NCBI GenBank assembly: GCA_903813345.2
Contig: CAIIXF020000007.1
Span: 36,604,759-36,668,758 of the forward strand
DNA length: 64,000 nucleotides
Direction of reading: 5' to 3'
From: Owenia fusiformis
Lineage: Eukaryota > Annelida > Polychaeta > Sabellida > Oweniidae
Positions 44,494 through 55,135 of this stretch are shown here, in pieces (position 1 is the first letter of the stretch; every line of letters begins with the position of its first letter). The notes under the pieces were generated by a model. That model had not been told where the DNA came from. It searched no databases and saw nothing but the letters and a program-made list of their open reading frames with translations. A program made the position numbers and the translations under genes.

Positions 44494-46617
44494 CTCTGCT
44501 AATGCTGGGTGTTTCTTTAGGAGGTCTTCATATTCTGCTGTCCTCCCACCCTCTTCATACGCTGACAGCAAGAGCTTTAGTGAATCGACATCTTGAGGTG
44601 AATTTTGAACACTTGTTTCTAGTACCCCAGTCGCCTCCTCAATGTTACCCTTTTGTTGCAGGGCACATCCTAATGTATTCATGGTTCCTGAGCTTTCACT
44701 TTCAATGACTCTAATTTTCAGCTTGTCCAAAAAGGGCTTGCTTATACTGTCATCTTCAATGTACATATTGCACAGAATGTGCATAATCAGTTGTGTTGTC
44801 TCAGAGCTCTCACATGTCTCGTTTGCTTTTATCAAGTGTTCCTTGGCCTTTTCTTGATTTTGCATCAGCATGTAGGCGATTGCATTATTCAGGTCAGATG
44901 GATCATACAGGGATGATTGTGCAATCCTTTCCAGTGTTTTCTCTGATTTTCCTACTTCAATAGCATAGACAAGTGGTATAGCTGTTTGGTAGTAGCGCAA
45001 AATAAGATATTCACTAAAGGTTTTTGTATCAATGCCATCTAGTGTGAGGAGTTTTGGCAAAAAGTGGTCTTTCAACTCGTCTAATTGACCATTGTTCTCT
45101 GTGTAACATCTTAGTCGTAGTTCTGCAGCGCTGGATAGTATCATTTTTAGGTTGTGTGTTGCCATCTCGCTGAGCCCTTCTAGTTCTACCACATCCCATA
45201 TACAATCTGCATTACTGTTCACCAAGTGGAGTAAGTTGTTAATTATAACACTTGGTAAGCGGTAAATCTCTTTCTTTACATGGAGTGACTTTTTCTTTAT
45301 AAGTGTTTTCTTATATTTTGCGTCGTACATTTTTTTTATACAGGAGTACTTTTCCAAGTCTTGCCTGAGCTCCTTTTTAATAAGGTCTATAACTGTTTTT
45401 CGTTGAGCCTCGTTTTCCCTGAATTCTTTTTTCAAATCAACCTCAACTGATTCGTCTCCAAAGATTGTTATAAAGTCTCCTTTGAAGAAAAACAATAGGT
45501 TTTCCAGATCACCTTCTTTCATTTCACGATAGTTCGCTATGAATGCGGCCTTTGTATTTGTCAATCGGAAGCTGTTATTTTTAGGACTGGTGTAATAGGG
45601 TGTTTTGTTTGCATTAGGCATCATTCCATCAAATGAGATTCCCTGTTTTGTATTTACATAACTTCGTAAGTCAAGGTACCAGTCCTTTATTTTGTCATTA
45701 AGATCAGATTCATTAAGTGCATCTATCCACATTGCTGGGAGGACGGTTTCGCCAAATGCTAGGACCTTCAGATGAAGAATCATAACCATCTTGTTTATGG
45801 TTTCTCTGTTTTCAGGCTGCATTTCCAAATCATCTGAGTTCTGCACTACAGCAAATTCTACATCAGAGAAAGGTGATGTTTCTTTTCTCGAAAGAGATCC
45901 AAATGCAATCAAGGCAAAGTCTTCATTATGGAAATTAAGGACATCCATACTCTGTTGTACCAGACTTGATATGAAAGTTTTCATTTTCTGAAATATCCAC
46001 TTAAAAATCTCTCCAATATGTTTTATTCTTTCTACTTCAGATTTCACCTTTTCCTTATTTTTGATCCCAGTTGCAAAACAGTTACATTCCTTGTTTTCAT
46101 CAATCTGTAAGATTTTCTCTTTCAATTCCTTTCGTATTTCTTCAAGTCTGTCTTTATTCGTTCCTTCATCTTCAAAGTATCTGTTTGATATATCTGTTCC
46201 GATGCAATATTTAAAGAAAAGTTCAAGAGCAGATCGCTTTTCTTTTTCATATGCAGATAGCTCACTGCGCAGATCGTCTCCGCACTGCACTATTCCTGTT
46301 TCGTAAATGCTGACTGCCTCAACATAGCCCATTGGCTTATTTTCGATTTCTGCAATGGATTTATGAAGATTACCAAGTTCCCTCAACAGCTGCACATGTG
46401 TCTCTCTATGTTTTTGCCATTCCTTTTTAGATACATTCCCTGGATCCTTTTGTAAATTCTTGTTTATGGATGGGAGTTCTTTAAGGGATTTTGTTATTTC
46501 AAGTTCTTTTCTTTTAAAATCATCAAGCTTTTGTTTCGTGCCTGGATTCCTTAACATCTGGAAGTACTCTTGTAGTTTGCTGATTAGTTGCCTGATGTCA
46601 GACAAATTTAAGGATAC
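44494..46617 (-). CDS. Giant exon: helical N-region, DUF294/Pol-beta-type nucleotidyltransferase, TPR-like C-region
   Basis: 708 codons, phase 0 at both ends: acceptor tgtattacAG before Val-Ser-Leu-Asn, donor GTGAGC after ...PALAE. Residues 1-95 and 115-225 are charged helices. At about 240-255 the motif FGSLSRKETSPFSDVEF gives the Gly-Ser...Asp-x-Glu signature of the nucleotidyltransferase fold as in DUF294 and the GlnD N-terminal domain, so catalytic metal ligands may be retained (Asp252, Glu254 in exon numbering). Conserved-looking text follows to about 430 (ETVLPAMWIDAL, FRLTNTKAAFIANYR, FITIFGDES). The last 150 residues read as helical pairs with TPR character (MNTLGCALQQKGNIEEA, then LETSVQNSPQDVDSLKLLLSAYEEGGR). 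The substrate is unknown: it could modify a protein or nucleotide, or be a dead scaffold. The exon has no internal stop. The reading frame is certain; the domain names are motif-based. Confidence 0.88.
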
Positions 46618-47647
46618 CTGTAATACATGAAGTTTATGTCATAAAGTTTTCAGTTTAAACTATCCGATGATAATAAGGCATTGATCATTAGAAACTTGCC
46701 AAAATGAGGCGATAATAGTGTGTTGCTGCCTGATTATTTTACATTTTCAAAACGACCAGCGTTTAGATAAAATATAGGATTTGCTACTACAGGGAATTGA
46801 TGCAATATAATTTGTTGCCAACGTAAAAATGGCGCATTTAAGTGAATTAAGATAAGGAAATAGTGATGTAGGTCAAATATAGTTCTAAGTGTCCATGTTG
46901 TACACGTCATATGAAAAAATCATTGCAGAACAGAGCAAATGATATTGAAAACAATTAGTACAATAAATTGATGCTGATTTCTCTTTATGTAACTCAACTC
47001 CCTCTAATTTTTAAACAAGTGCGTGTAAATGATGGATATATATTGGATATTAGGATGTTATTTGGTCAAATTCCCCAGTATCACGCCCGGTGATCGGAAA
47101 ATGTGACGGAGCGGGAGCAGGCAATTCCTGCATTTTTTCAAGAAAAGGATTACTATCAAATTCTTAAATAAACAGGTGCACGGTATAATAAAATATGCTG
47201 GGTGTTCTACAAGTGCGGGCTTGTTTACCCAGAAAGCAAAATGGCCACGAAAATATTAATCAGCTGTAGAACATGTAACGTGTGGAAAGATTTGATTTAA
47301 ATCCGCTCAGTGGGTTAGAATACCCTGTCTCAAAGTCGAAATTATTTTATCATCTCTAGAAGTGATATTTCTGGAGGAATGCATTCGCCTAACATATGCA
47401 CCTGTTTAAATTACCAGGAAATGGCCAAAATCAAACATATGACTGTCCAAAATCTGTTGCGCTAACTTCCCTCCTCCTTAAAACAACTAACGTAATTTGA
47501 AAACTATTGCAATTTATTTTGGGTTAAGCCTTTTTTCATTAGTTTGACTGATCTATATTTAGTATTACTAGATAGTATGTATCATATATGTAGCAAACTA
47601 ACATATAAACAAACCCCTATACGAGTTAATTTAAAAGTAGTTCTTAC
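46618..47647 (-). other. Intron; partial dispersed repeat at 47397-47485
   Basis: About 1 kb of AT-rich intron. Bases 47397-47485 resemble the left edge of the window (1-95). No other feature. Confidence 0.6.
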
Positions 47648-47848
47648 ATCATTCTGTGTCCGCTCCTTATGTGTCTCTGCTAGTTCCCTCTGTTCTCCTT
47701 CTTGCTTTCCTGCTTCCTCTACCTTCTTTGGTGCATCTTCGGTCATTTTTCTTCCTGTCTCAAAATGTTTTTCATCGTCTTTTGATTGATCGCTACGGCT
47801 TGGTAGTACGTGTGATACCTTTTCATCAAGGATTGTTAGAGAAAGGAG
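47648..47848 (-). CDS. 201-nt charged exon upstream of the nucleotidyltransferase exon
   Basis: Acceptor tgctactttcAG, donor GTAAGA, phase 0 to phase 0, 67 codons. Starts LLSLTILDEKVSHVLPS, then becomes rich in Lys, Glu and Gln (EDAPKKVEEAGKQEGEQREL), a likely disordered or helical linker. It joins in frame to the exon at 46617. It has no family signature, so the call depends on splice signals, strand and phase. No start codon suits it at the 5' end, so at least one more exon must lie at higher coordinates. Confidence 0.58.
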
Positions 47849-48063
47849 CTGAAAGTAGCATAACAAAATCAATCAAAATTAAAACACATGTCTAATCTAC
47901 AATGTCTAATAAGAAGGCATTTTGTGAAAGGAAACATAAAAAATCGGTCAATCTCAACATTTTGAAAAATTTCTTTAGCCGATAGATTTATTGTGTTGGC
48001 GTAAACGTGTGATAAACTTGATCAACCATGTTGTCAAATTTGACATATCAGCTTTTGCATGTG
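47849..48063 (-). other. Upstream intron or flank, nothing recognised
   Basis: No promoter, start exon or CpG-rich patch was found immediately upstream of the charged exon. Confidence 0.4.
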
Positions 48064-49093
48064 CAGGGTGTCCAAGAAGTAACGTCAACGACCCTGGCAT
48101 TTTGTCATTTATGCTTCAAATGTCATGAAACTTGGTCAGAGTGTTCCCTGTACATTTATACATATAAATACGAAGTATGGAGTGACTGGCATTGATTGGC
48201 CGATTTTACGGTTGCCATATAACACAAGTGCATGGACCCCGGGCAGTTCAGAATGTACTTGGTAAATATTATGTAAATCAGGTTATTATAAGGTAAAACC
48301 TTTGGCAAAAATGAAATGCAATGTCTTGGGACCTTTTCAAATCTTAACGGTTTTATTGTTTATTGGGAGTTACCATAGTAACATTTCTTTGGAGTACTTT
48401 ATGACATCATCATATGTTTTCTGTCTCTTGGACCGAATTCTTAGAATTACCATGGATGATGTCCTGGTTGTATCACAATCAAAGTCGGACACAGCTAAAA
48501 TGGCACCTACTACTGCTCCATATTCGCCTGATTTGGCCCCTAGTGACTTCTATCTTTATGGTGCACTGAAGGCTAAACTTGCTGGACAGTCTTTCTCTTC
48601 AAATGAGGAACTTAAGAGCTCTGTTCTGTCATCCCTTGCAGAAATGGGCTCTGGTGGTTTCAATAGAGTTTTCTTATAGTGGGTAAGAAGACACCAGAGA
48701 TGTGTGGAACCTGGTGGTGATTATGTAGAGTAACATTCAATAAACTTTAATATAACACTTATATAACGCCAGCAACAGCTATATTATGAATGAATGATGT
48801 GTAGTTGAAAACATTATATTTGTGGTCATATAATAAATAAAAGATGTACACTTCAAAACTAGTATTTATGGTTATTTTATTTTCCAAAGATCTTACGGAT
48901 TGCAGAGCTGCCCCGGGGTCCGTGCACTTGTGTTACTATGGTAACCATAAAACCGACCAATCAAATGCTAGTAACTCCATACTTCATATTTATATTTATA
49001 AATGTACAAGGAACATTCTGACCAAGTTTCACGACATTTGAAGCATAAATGACAAAATTCCAGGGTCATCGACGTTATTTCTTGGACACCCTG
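48064..49093. mobile_element. 1030-bp mariner-type element
   Basis: Ends cagggtgtccaagaagtaac and inverse (gttatttcttggacaccctg), with arms of about 190 bp reaching the pair gtgcatggaccccgggcag / ctgccccggggtccgtgcac. Holds a transposase relic. The flanks are gtg/ttc, not TA, so the target site has mutated. Confidence 0.85.
48470..48679 (+). pseudogene. Mariner transposase C-terminal relic
   Basis: The open stretch contains APYSPDLAPSDFYLYGALKAK, the conserved block holding the third catalytic acid region of mariner transposases, followed by a short C-terminus ending in a stop at 48677-48679. The N-terminal DNA-binding part and the first two acidic positions are missing, so it is inactive. 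Confidence 0.85.
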
Positions 49094-50286
49094 TTCACGT
49101 ACGTAGCCTTTTGACAATTTGAATATTTCATTATGGTTAACTTTGGATAGCATATTGATGAAACTTAAGTATTTTTTCATCGTAATGGCCAATGGTAGAG
49201 CCAATGGGTTCGACTTCAGGTACGGAAAACGTGATCAAGCTATAAGATTAGACATATTAGCATGCACATTATTTTATGACTATTTGAATATTTTATTAAG
49301 GTTAACTTAGATCATAGATAACATTTCGTTGGAGGCCATACTTTATTTTTATTCTCGAAGGGCCTGTCACGGTTTGGTTCGGTACGATTTTCGGTTCTTG
49401 TCTCTCGGTTTGGTTGGTTCGTCAATTATATACTTAAAAATGTGGGCCCCGGGCGTTGGGCCTCATAAACTGCATAAGATGCCTCAAATATGCCAACGTG
49501 CTCTACTTTATTAGTACGAGATATCATATGTATTTTCAACCTTATAATTGATCAATATGGAATAGTGATAACTGATAATAATCATTGAATATTAAGGAAA
49601 TTAAATAAGTAGAATTGAATCATTTGTAGCTGATCATCAAAGTTGCTTGCCCCGTACTAGATGGGAGGAATTCCTTTTTAAAGTGGGTCTTGTTGGGTAA
49701 TACCTTTCACTACGTTTCCTCATGTTAGACATGTGTCCTGATATTCGCAATGATATGGATAGTACAGACGTCCTTCAGTCGGGAATAACAGTGCAATGGG
49801 CTAGGGGGGGGGGGGGCTAGGGGGGTCGGGTTGCACAAATTATCCACCTGACTTAGGACCTGGGAGTAGGACAAATGAAAAATTGTATATATCAGTCATA
49901 AAAAATGTTACTATGAGTGGGTAGAACGCAGTTGCATGATAGGAAATAAATTAAAGTCTCATAAAGATCGTCTAATTTTGAAAAAAAATATTTACAAAAA
50001 AATGTAATCACAAAAATGGGAAACCTGCAGCTTATTTCGATGTCGAGTTGCACAACTGAAATACGGGCGACGTATTATCTTCAGAGAAACCGATTACTTT
50101 CCAAACATCCAACTTAGGCGTCGCGGGGATAGGCTTTATTATGGTCTTACTAGCTCTTTGGCCTTTGGGAAAATTGTCCGCCACAATAAAATATCCAAGG
50201 AAATGATTTTATTATCCTAGCTATAGATCATGTAAAGTCGTAATTTGGTTGTTTAAATGATACTTTCATTCGCTATTTAGATTATA
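49094..50286. other. No gene seen; G-run near 49805
   Basis: AT-rich with a run of about a dozen G near 49805 and ctagggggg copies. Nothing else supported. Confidence 0.45.
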
Positions 50287-50730
50287 TACGAGGGGTGATT
50301 CAAAAGTAATGGACAAAATTTTATAGGCATACTAAATTTCACCCAATCAGTCTAATTTTTTCACAGTGAATAGATCAATCAATTCTCTACTTTGTGTCGA
50401 ATTCTCATTTAAATGCATTTGAAATTGTTTCAGCTATGCATAACCATGGTAACAAGGGTAAGCATGGGTGGAATTGGTTTTTTACTGATAATTGAATGTT
50501 TTTGTCATTTTTGCTTGATTTCGTTTTAATGACTCAATTACCACACATGATATGTCTAACAAGCATGGTAATGCAATTGTCAAGCAAGACTCACATGCCC
50601 ATGTGTTTGCTGTTGAGTTCTAAATTCAGCAGTCAATTGTGCTATAACATCACAATGATATTTCTAAGAATGATGAGTCACAGTGAGTCAGAAAGTAGAT
50701 CAGACTCTTAGACTCACACTCATCCAAGAA

Positions 50731-50945
50731 ATGTCTACTTTACAACAAATCAAAGTTAAGCAAAGGATTGTTATTGAATATTTGGTAGCTACTGGAGAGA
50801 CAAGGCAGGCAGTTGTCAAGAAAATAAAAGAGACACATGGAGACAAGGTCTTGTCAAGGCAAGCCATTGAGCGATGGTACAAAGACTTTAGTGAAGGGGA
50901 TACGAGAGTCTTAGATCTAAAGCGATCTGGAAGGCCCAAGACAAT
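50731..50945 (+). pseudogene. Mariner transposase N-terminal relic
   Basis: From a Met at 50731 the frame reads a helix-turn-helix pair of mariner type: IKVKQRIVIEYLVATGETRQ, then DKVLSRQAIERWYKDFSEGD and the GRPKT hinge motif. It ends abruptly where sequence matching the repeat at 30036-30133 begins. The catalytic domain is absent, so it cannot transpose itself. Confidence 0.88.
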
Positions 50946-50971
50946 ATCAATTTATTTCGATTATTTTTTGT

Positions 50972-51066
50972 ATAACGCATGGAAAGTAACTTTAAAAATT
51001 GAGCAATGTCATTAGTGTTGTGATAATAACGTCCCTTATACCTATTTATTACAGGTCATGTAGACC
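50972..51066. repeat. Fragment of the repeat also found at 30036-30133
   Basis: The phrases gttgtgataataacgtccct and cctatttattacaggtcatg match closely. It fills the space where the transposase catalytic domain should be. Confidence 0.75.
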
Positions 51067-51382
51067 ATGGGCATGTGAGTCTTGCTTGACAATTGCATTA
51101 CCATGCTTGTTAGACATATCATGTGTGGTAATTGAGTCATTAAAACGAAATCAAGCAAAAATGACAAAAACATTCAATTATCATTAAAAAACCAATTCCA
51201 CCCATGCTTACCCTTGTTACCATGGTTACGCATAGCTGAAACAATTTCAGTTGCATTTAAATGAGAATTCAACACAAAGTAGAGAATTGATTGATCTATT
51301 CACTGTCAAAAAATTAGACTGATTGGGTGAAATTTAGTATGCCTATAAAATTTTGTCCATTACTTTTGAATCACCCCTCGTA

Positions 51383-52818
51383 GAGCTGTAATTATTTGCA
51401 CGATTCATGTTACACTGCACAAAAAAAACTATTTCTCCGGACCTGATGGAACCGTTCTGAACTCGCTTCTTCTTGATGATCAGACGGTCCCAGTAGAACC
51501 GACCCTTCTCCAGTTGACTGTGCACGAATGGATTTTTCGGCTAGATGTTGGTGCTAGCTGCAGTTATGTTTGTATTTAATGTATATCTTTATAGATATTG
51601 TATTATAGGGGTATTAAAGAGGGTATGCTTATTTGCTATAAAGAACACCGCTCCAATCCGATCACCTTTGTCGATGAAATACTAATTTCACAGAATATAT
51701 GATTTGGGTCTCTAAGCTATAAGTATGAGGTATTCCGCGGTGAACATTATCAATAAAGGAGGGCCTATTGCTCTTCCTTGACTAATTGGGACTACAGCTG
51801 AAATTCTATTTCTCGTAGTTAGATATAGCTCAGTTGCTTATAAAACAACCACCAAGGCTTGGTCGAATTCATGAATAATTGAGAAAAATCGTTATCATTA
51901 TCTTCCTTAAATTTGATTCTATCCAGTGGTAAGGTCAAAGAAGAAACAACCAATAGAAAACTTGATGATGGCCAGCAGTAACGCCGAGAATGAATTGTAA
52001 AGCGTTCTATAACATATGACTCCAATTGATTATTAGACATGCCCTTGGACTATATGAACATTCCAATACCTCTGTAACATTTAATTAGATATAAATCTAA
52101 CCTATTTGTTATTGTATCATGTTTTATAAAACATGAACGATAATTTGTTGTTTGAGCCCTTGCGGTTATATGGAAAATTCTGGTAATAAAATGTTTTAAA
52201 TGGAAAGAAAACGAATATGTTCCCAATCATAGATTACCTTAATATTCCACACAATTTTGTTAAATCTGCTTGGTTCATATTAGAAAAATCAAACAAAATC
52301 TGAAAAACGCACTTGCGTAATTACACTATTTAAACAACGACATTTACAGTAAAATTATAGTATGTTATTACATGAAAAACTGTTTTTGTTCGTATGCTTA
52401 GAATAACGGCCTCATGTCTTATAAAATGTAATAAAGTTCGAATCAAAATGTTTACGTTTTTTGAACCCTTGTGATGAAATACATTTTTCGACCCGAAAGC
52501 CAGAAGTTTTTTCAGCAAATGGTATTTTAAAAGAATCAAGACATATGCACCTCCATAAATATTGCTTCAAATGTTGCTGCCCTATAGTGTGCTACGGATC
52601 CTTCATATTCATTTAAGTCTATTAACTCTTGGGACCGCATTGTTTAAAAATAAATTACTTAAAATAGAGTTCACCAGTCGAACAATAGTTTATATAACTC
52701 ACACTTACGTTTTTGCCTTCACAAACCATGATTTAAAAATGACACACCATGATGTAACATTCATTTCGGCATATCGCATTGTAGAAACCAAAATATAAAT
52801 GTCTAAGAAATTCTCCAT
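51383..52818. other. No feature recognised
   Basis: AT-rich DNA. No domain-bearing frame, bounded repeat or RNA gene seen. Confidence 0.45.
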
Positions 52819-53542
52819 CTAAAATGTCACTCGACTTTTTTGTGATTATGAGTCAAAGAAAGCATTCTTGAGTTTCAAATTGACTTCTGTGGTAACTTGA
52901 AACCATCTTCTAATTTATTCCACTTACCTTTTATTGTTTCTCCAAATATATTCTTTGAAAATCGGATTTTAAGGGTGTTAATCAGGGTAATTCTGTGCCA
53001 TTTATCAAAAATCTTTTTGCTATCTAGAAACGAGCAATTGTGATCTTGTTGTTACCTAGGAACGAGCAACTGTGATGTCACGTCACACTCATGTTAATTT
53101 AGTAGTCATATATTGTCATGTGCATAATTTTGAAACCATATCCTAATTATTTCACAAACCCTTTGTTGATTCTGCCATAGTTTCCAATTTGTAAACAGCA
53201 TTTAGCCTTTTTAATTGGGAACATTTTTGAAATTTCCAAAATGGCTGCCACGTGATTCCAGAATTAACATGAGTGTGACGTGATATCACAGTTGCTCGTT
53301 CCTAAGTAACAACAAGATCACAATTGCTCGTTTCTAGATAGTAACAAGATTTTTGATAAAATGGCACAGAATAACCCTGATTAACACCCTTAAAATCCGA
53401 TTTTCAAAGAATATATTTGGAGAAACAATAAAAGGTAAGTGGAATAAATTAGAAGATGGTTTCAAGTTACCACAGAAGTCAATTTGAAACTCAAGAATGC
53501 TTTCTTTGACTCATAATCACAAAAAGTTGAGTGACATTTTAG
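52819..53542. mobile_element. 724-bp palindromic element, arms about 280 bp
   Basis: Ends ctaaaatgtcactcgactt and inverse with one mismatch. The arms contain aaccatcttctaatttattc and gcaattgtgatcttgttgtta in inverted pairs. The non-palindromic centre is about 53110-53240. No target duplication identified. Confidence 0.88.
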
Positions 53543-55135
53543 CTGGCGAAGAACTTAATGCATGTCATACATTCATAGTTTTATAGTAGGCAGGGCATAC
53601 CATGGTTAGTCAGTGCCAGAAATGTCCAATCTCTAACTTATATGGTTACCATGGAAACAGTATTTATATCTCTAAATCTTCTCAATTCGACCTCCTCCAA
53701 AATATGTTCCTTAGCCCTCAAAGTGAAATATTTGCAAATTTGTTTGGATTTTGTGGCTATCAAAAGTTGTATAAATATGTACATATTCACACTAAAGCAC
53801 TAAAAAGTTGATATAATGCTCTAATAAATCTATAATATTTATCAAATATAGTCACACACAACTTTATTTAGGGAAAAGTGGGCGTGGAACTTTTTGGTAC
53901 TTGTGTAATTGTTGCAGCATTAAGCGAAAAATACATATTACACTAACAATAATTGACATTTAATTTTCATTTACTAATATTGTGTAACATTGTAATATGT
54001 TCATTATCATTATTAGATACTTAGGATATTTTATATGTAAGTGTTATCATGATCTTTCCTTTTATCCCTATACCATACAAGGTGGGCATCACCAATGTTG
54101 TCAAACTAACTTTTCTGTTTACTTATTTTTTACCATAGACAAAGGAAAAAGCTTAACTTGAAGTAGTGTCCTCATTAGGAGCTATGTATATGGATAGATG
54201 GATTGATACTAGTCGGTAGATGGCATCACTTGTGCTAGTTGAGCTAGATACTAGTATTTACCATTGACTTGACATTATGTCACTTAGTCTATTGATTTAC
54301 CATATTCGTTCTGTTGGATTAAAGTAAAACTGCATTTGCATTGAATTTGATGATGTTCAGATTGTGCTTGAAACTTGATGATAATAAGAAGTGTTTGAAA
54401 CTGGATGTTCTTCTGATTGTGCATACATGGACTTTAAAAGGACCACTGAAACAATAAGTAAATGTTTAAGATTCTTTAAAATCTCAATGAGAATTTAGCC
54501 TGTTAGCCTATAGTTAAACTATACTTCAGCAAGATTTCGAAGCTATAGCAAATCTCATCATTTGCAACTTTTGATAATTTAACCCGTTATTCTTTATTGC
54601 TGATTTAAAAATCGCAAGGAATTCAAATGACCTAGGGAAGCCAGTGATATACATGAAGTCAAACTACCCAGATTGTGTCCAGCATAATCATACAGATTGT
54701 TTGAAATATGTTGGAATGTGTGACCTTCCATGAAAAGAAGAATGCATTTCTAGAGCACTTCTACAGAATAGTCCACAGTCTAAATATACAGTTGAAAACG
54801 AGGCTGCGGCTGGCGACTGCAGGAAACAATGAAATACACCCTAATATTTTTAATCATGTGATCGGTTCTTATCCAATGATAAGATTATTTCCTCATTAGT
54901 TTCAACGTATTTCCAAATGTTTGCCAATATTCTGTTATAAATCACGATCTCTGTCACACCATAATATATAAAAAAAAAATTAGATTCGGATCTTCCATGG
55001 TAAAGTCCATAGTCTTCGTGGTTTCATTAGTTGACATTTTGAATACATTTGTAAAATCTTTATCCCGCGTTTGTTATACAGTATTGAACCTTTTCTTGGA
55101 AAGACTTCGTGATACAACTTCACCGTCTGTCCTAT
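53543..55135. other. No feature recognised
   Basis: AT-rich; short open frames lack any recognisable domain. Confidence 0.45.

Larger units (their letters stand above)
50289..51380. mobile_element. 1092-bp mariner-type element with 315-bp inverted arms
   Basis: Ends cgaggggtgattcaaaagta and inverse, TA at 50287-50288 and 51381-51382. The arms run to about 50603 and from about 51066 (pair cacatgcccatg / catgggcatgtg). Between them lie an N-terminal transposase piece and a foreign repeat fragment. Confidence 0.92.
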
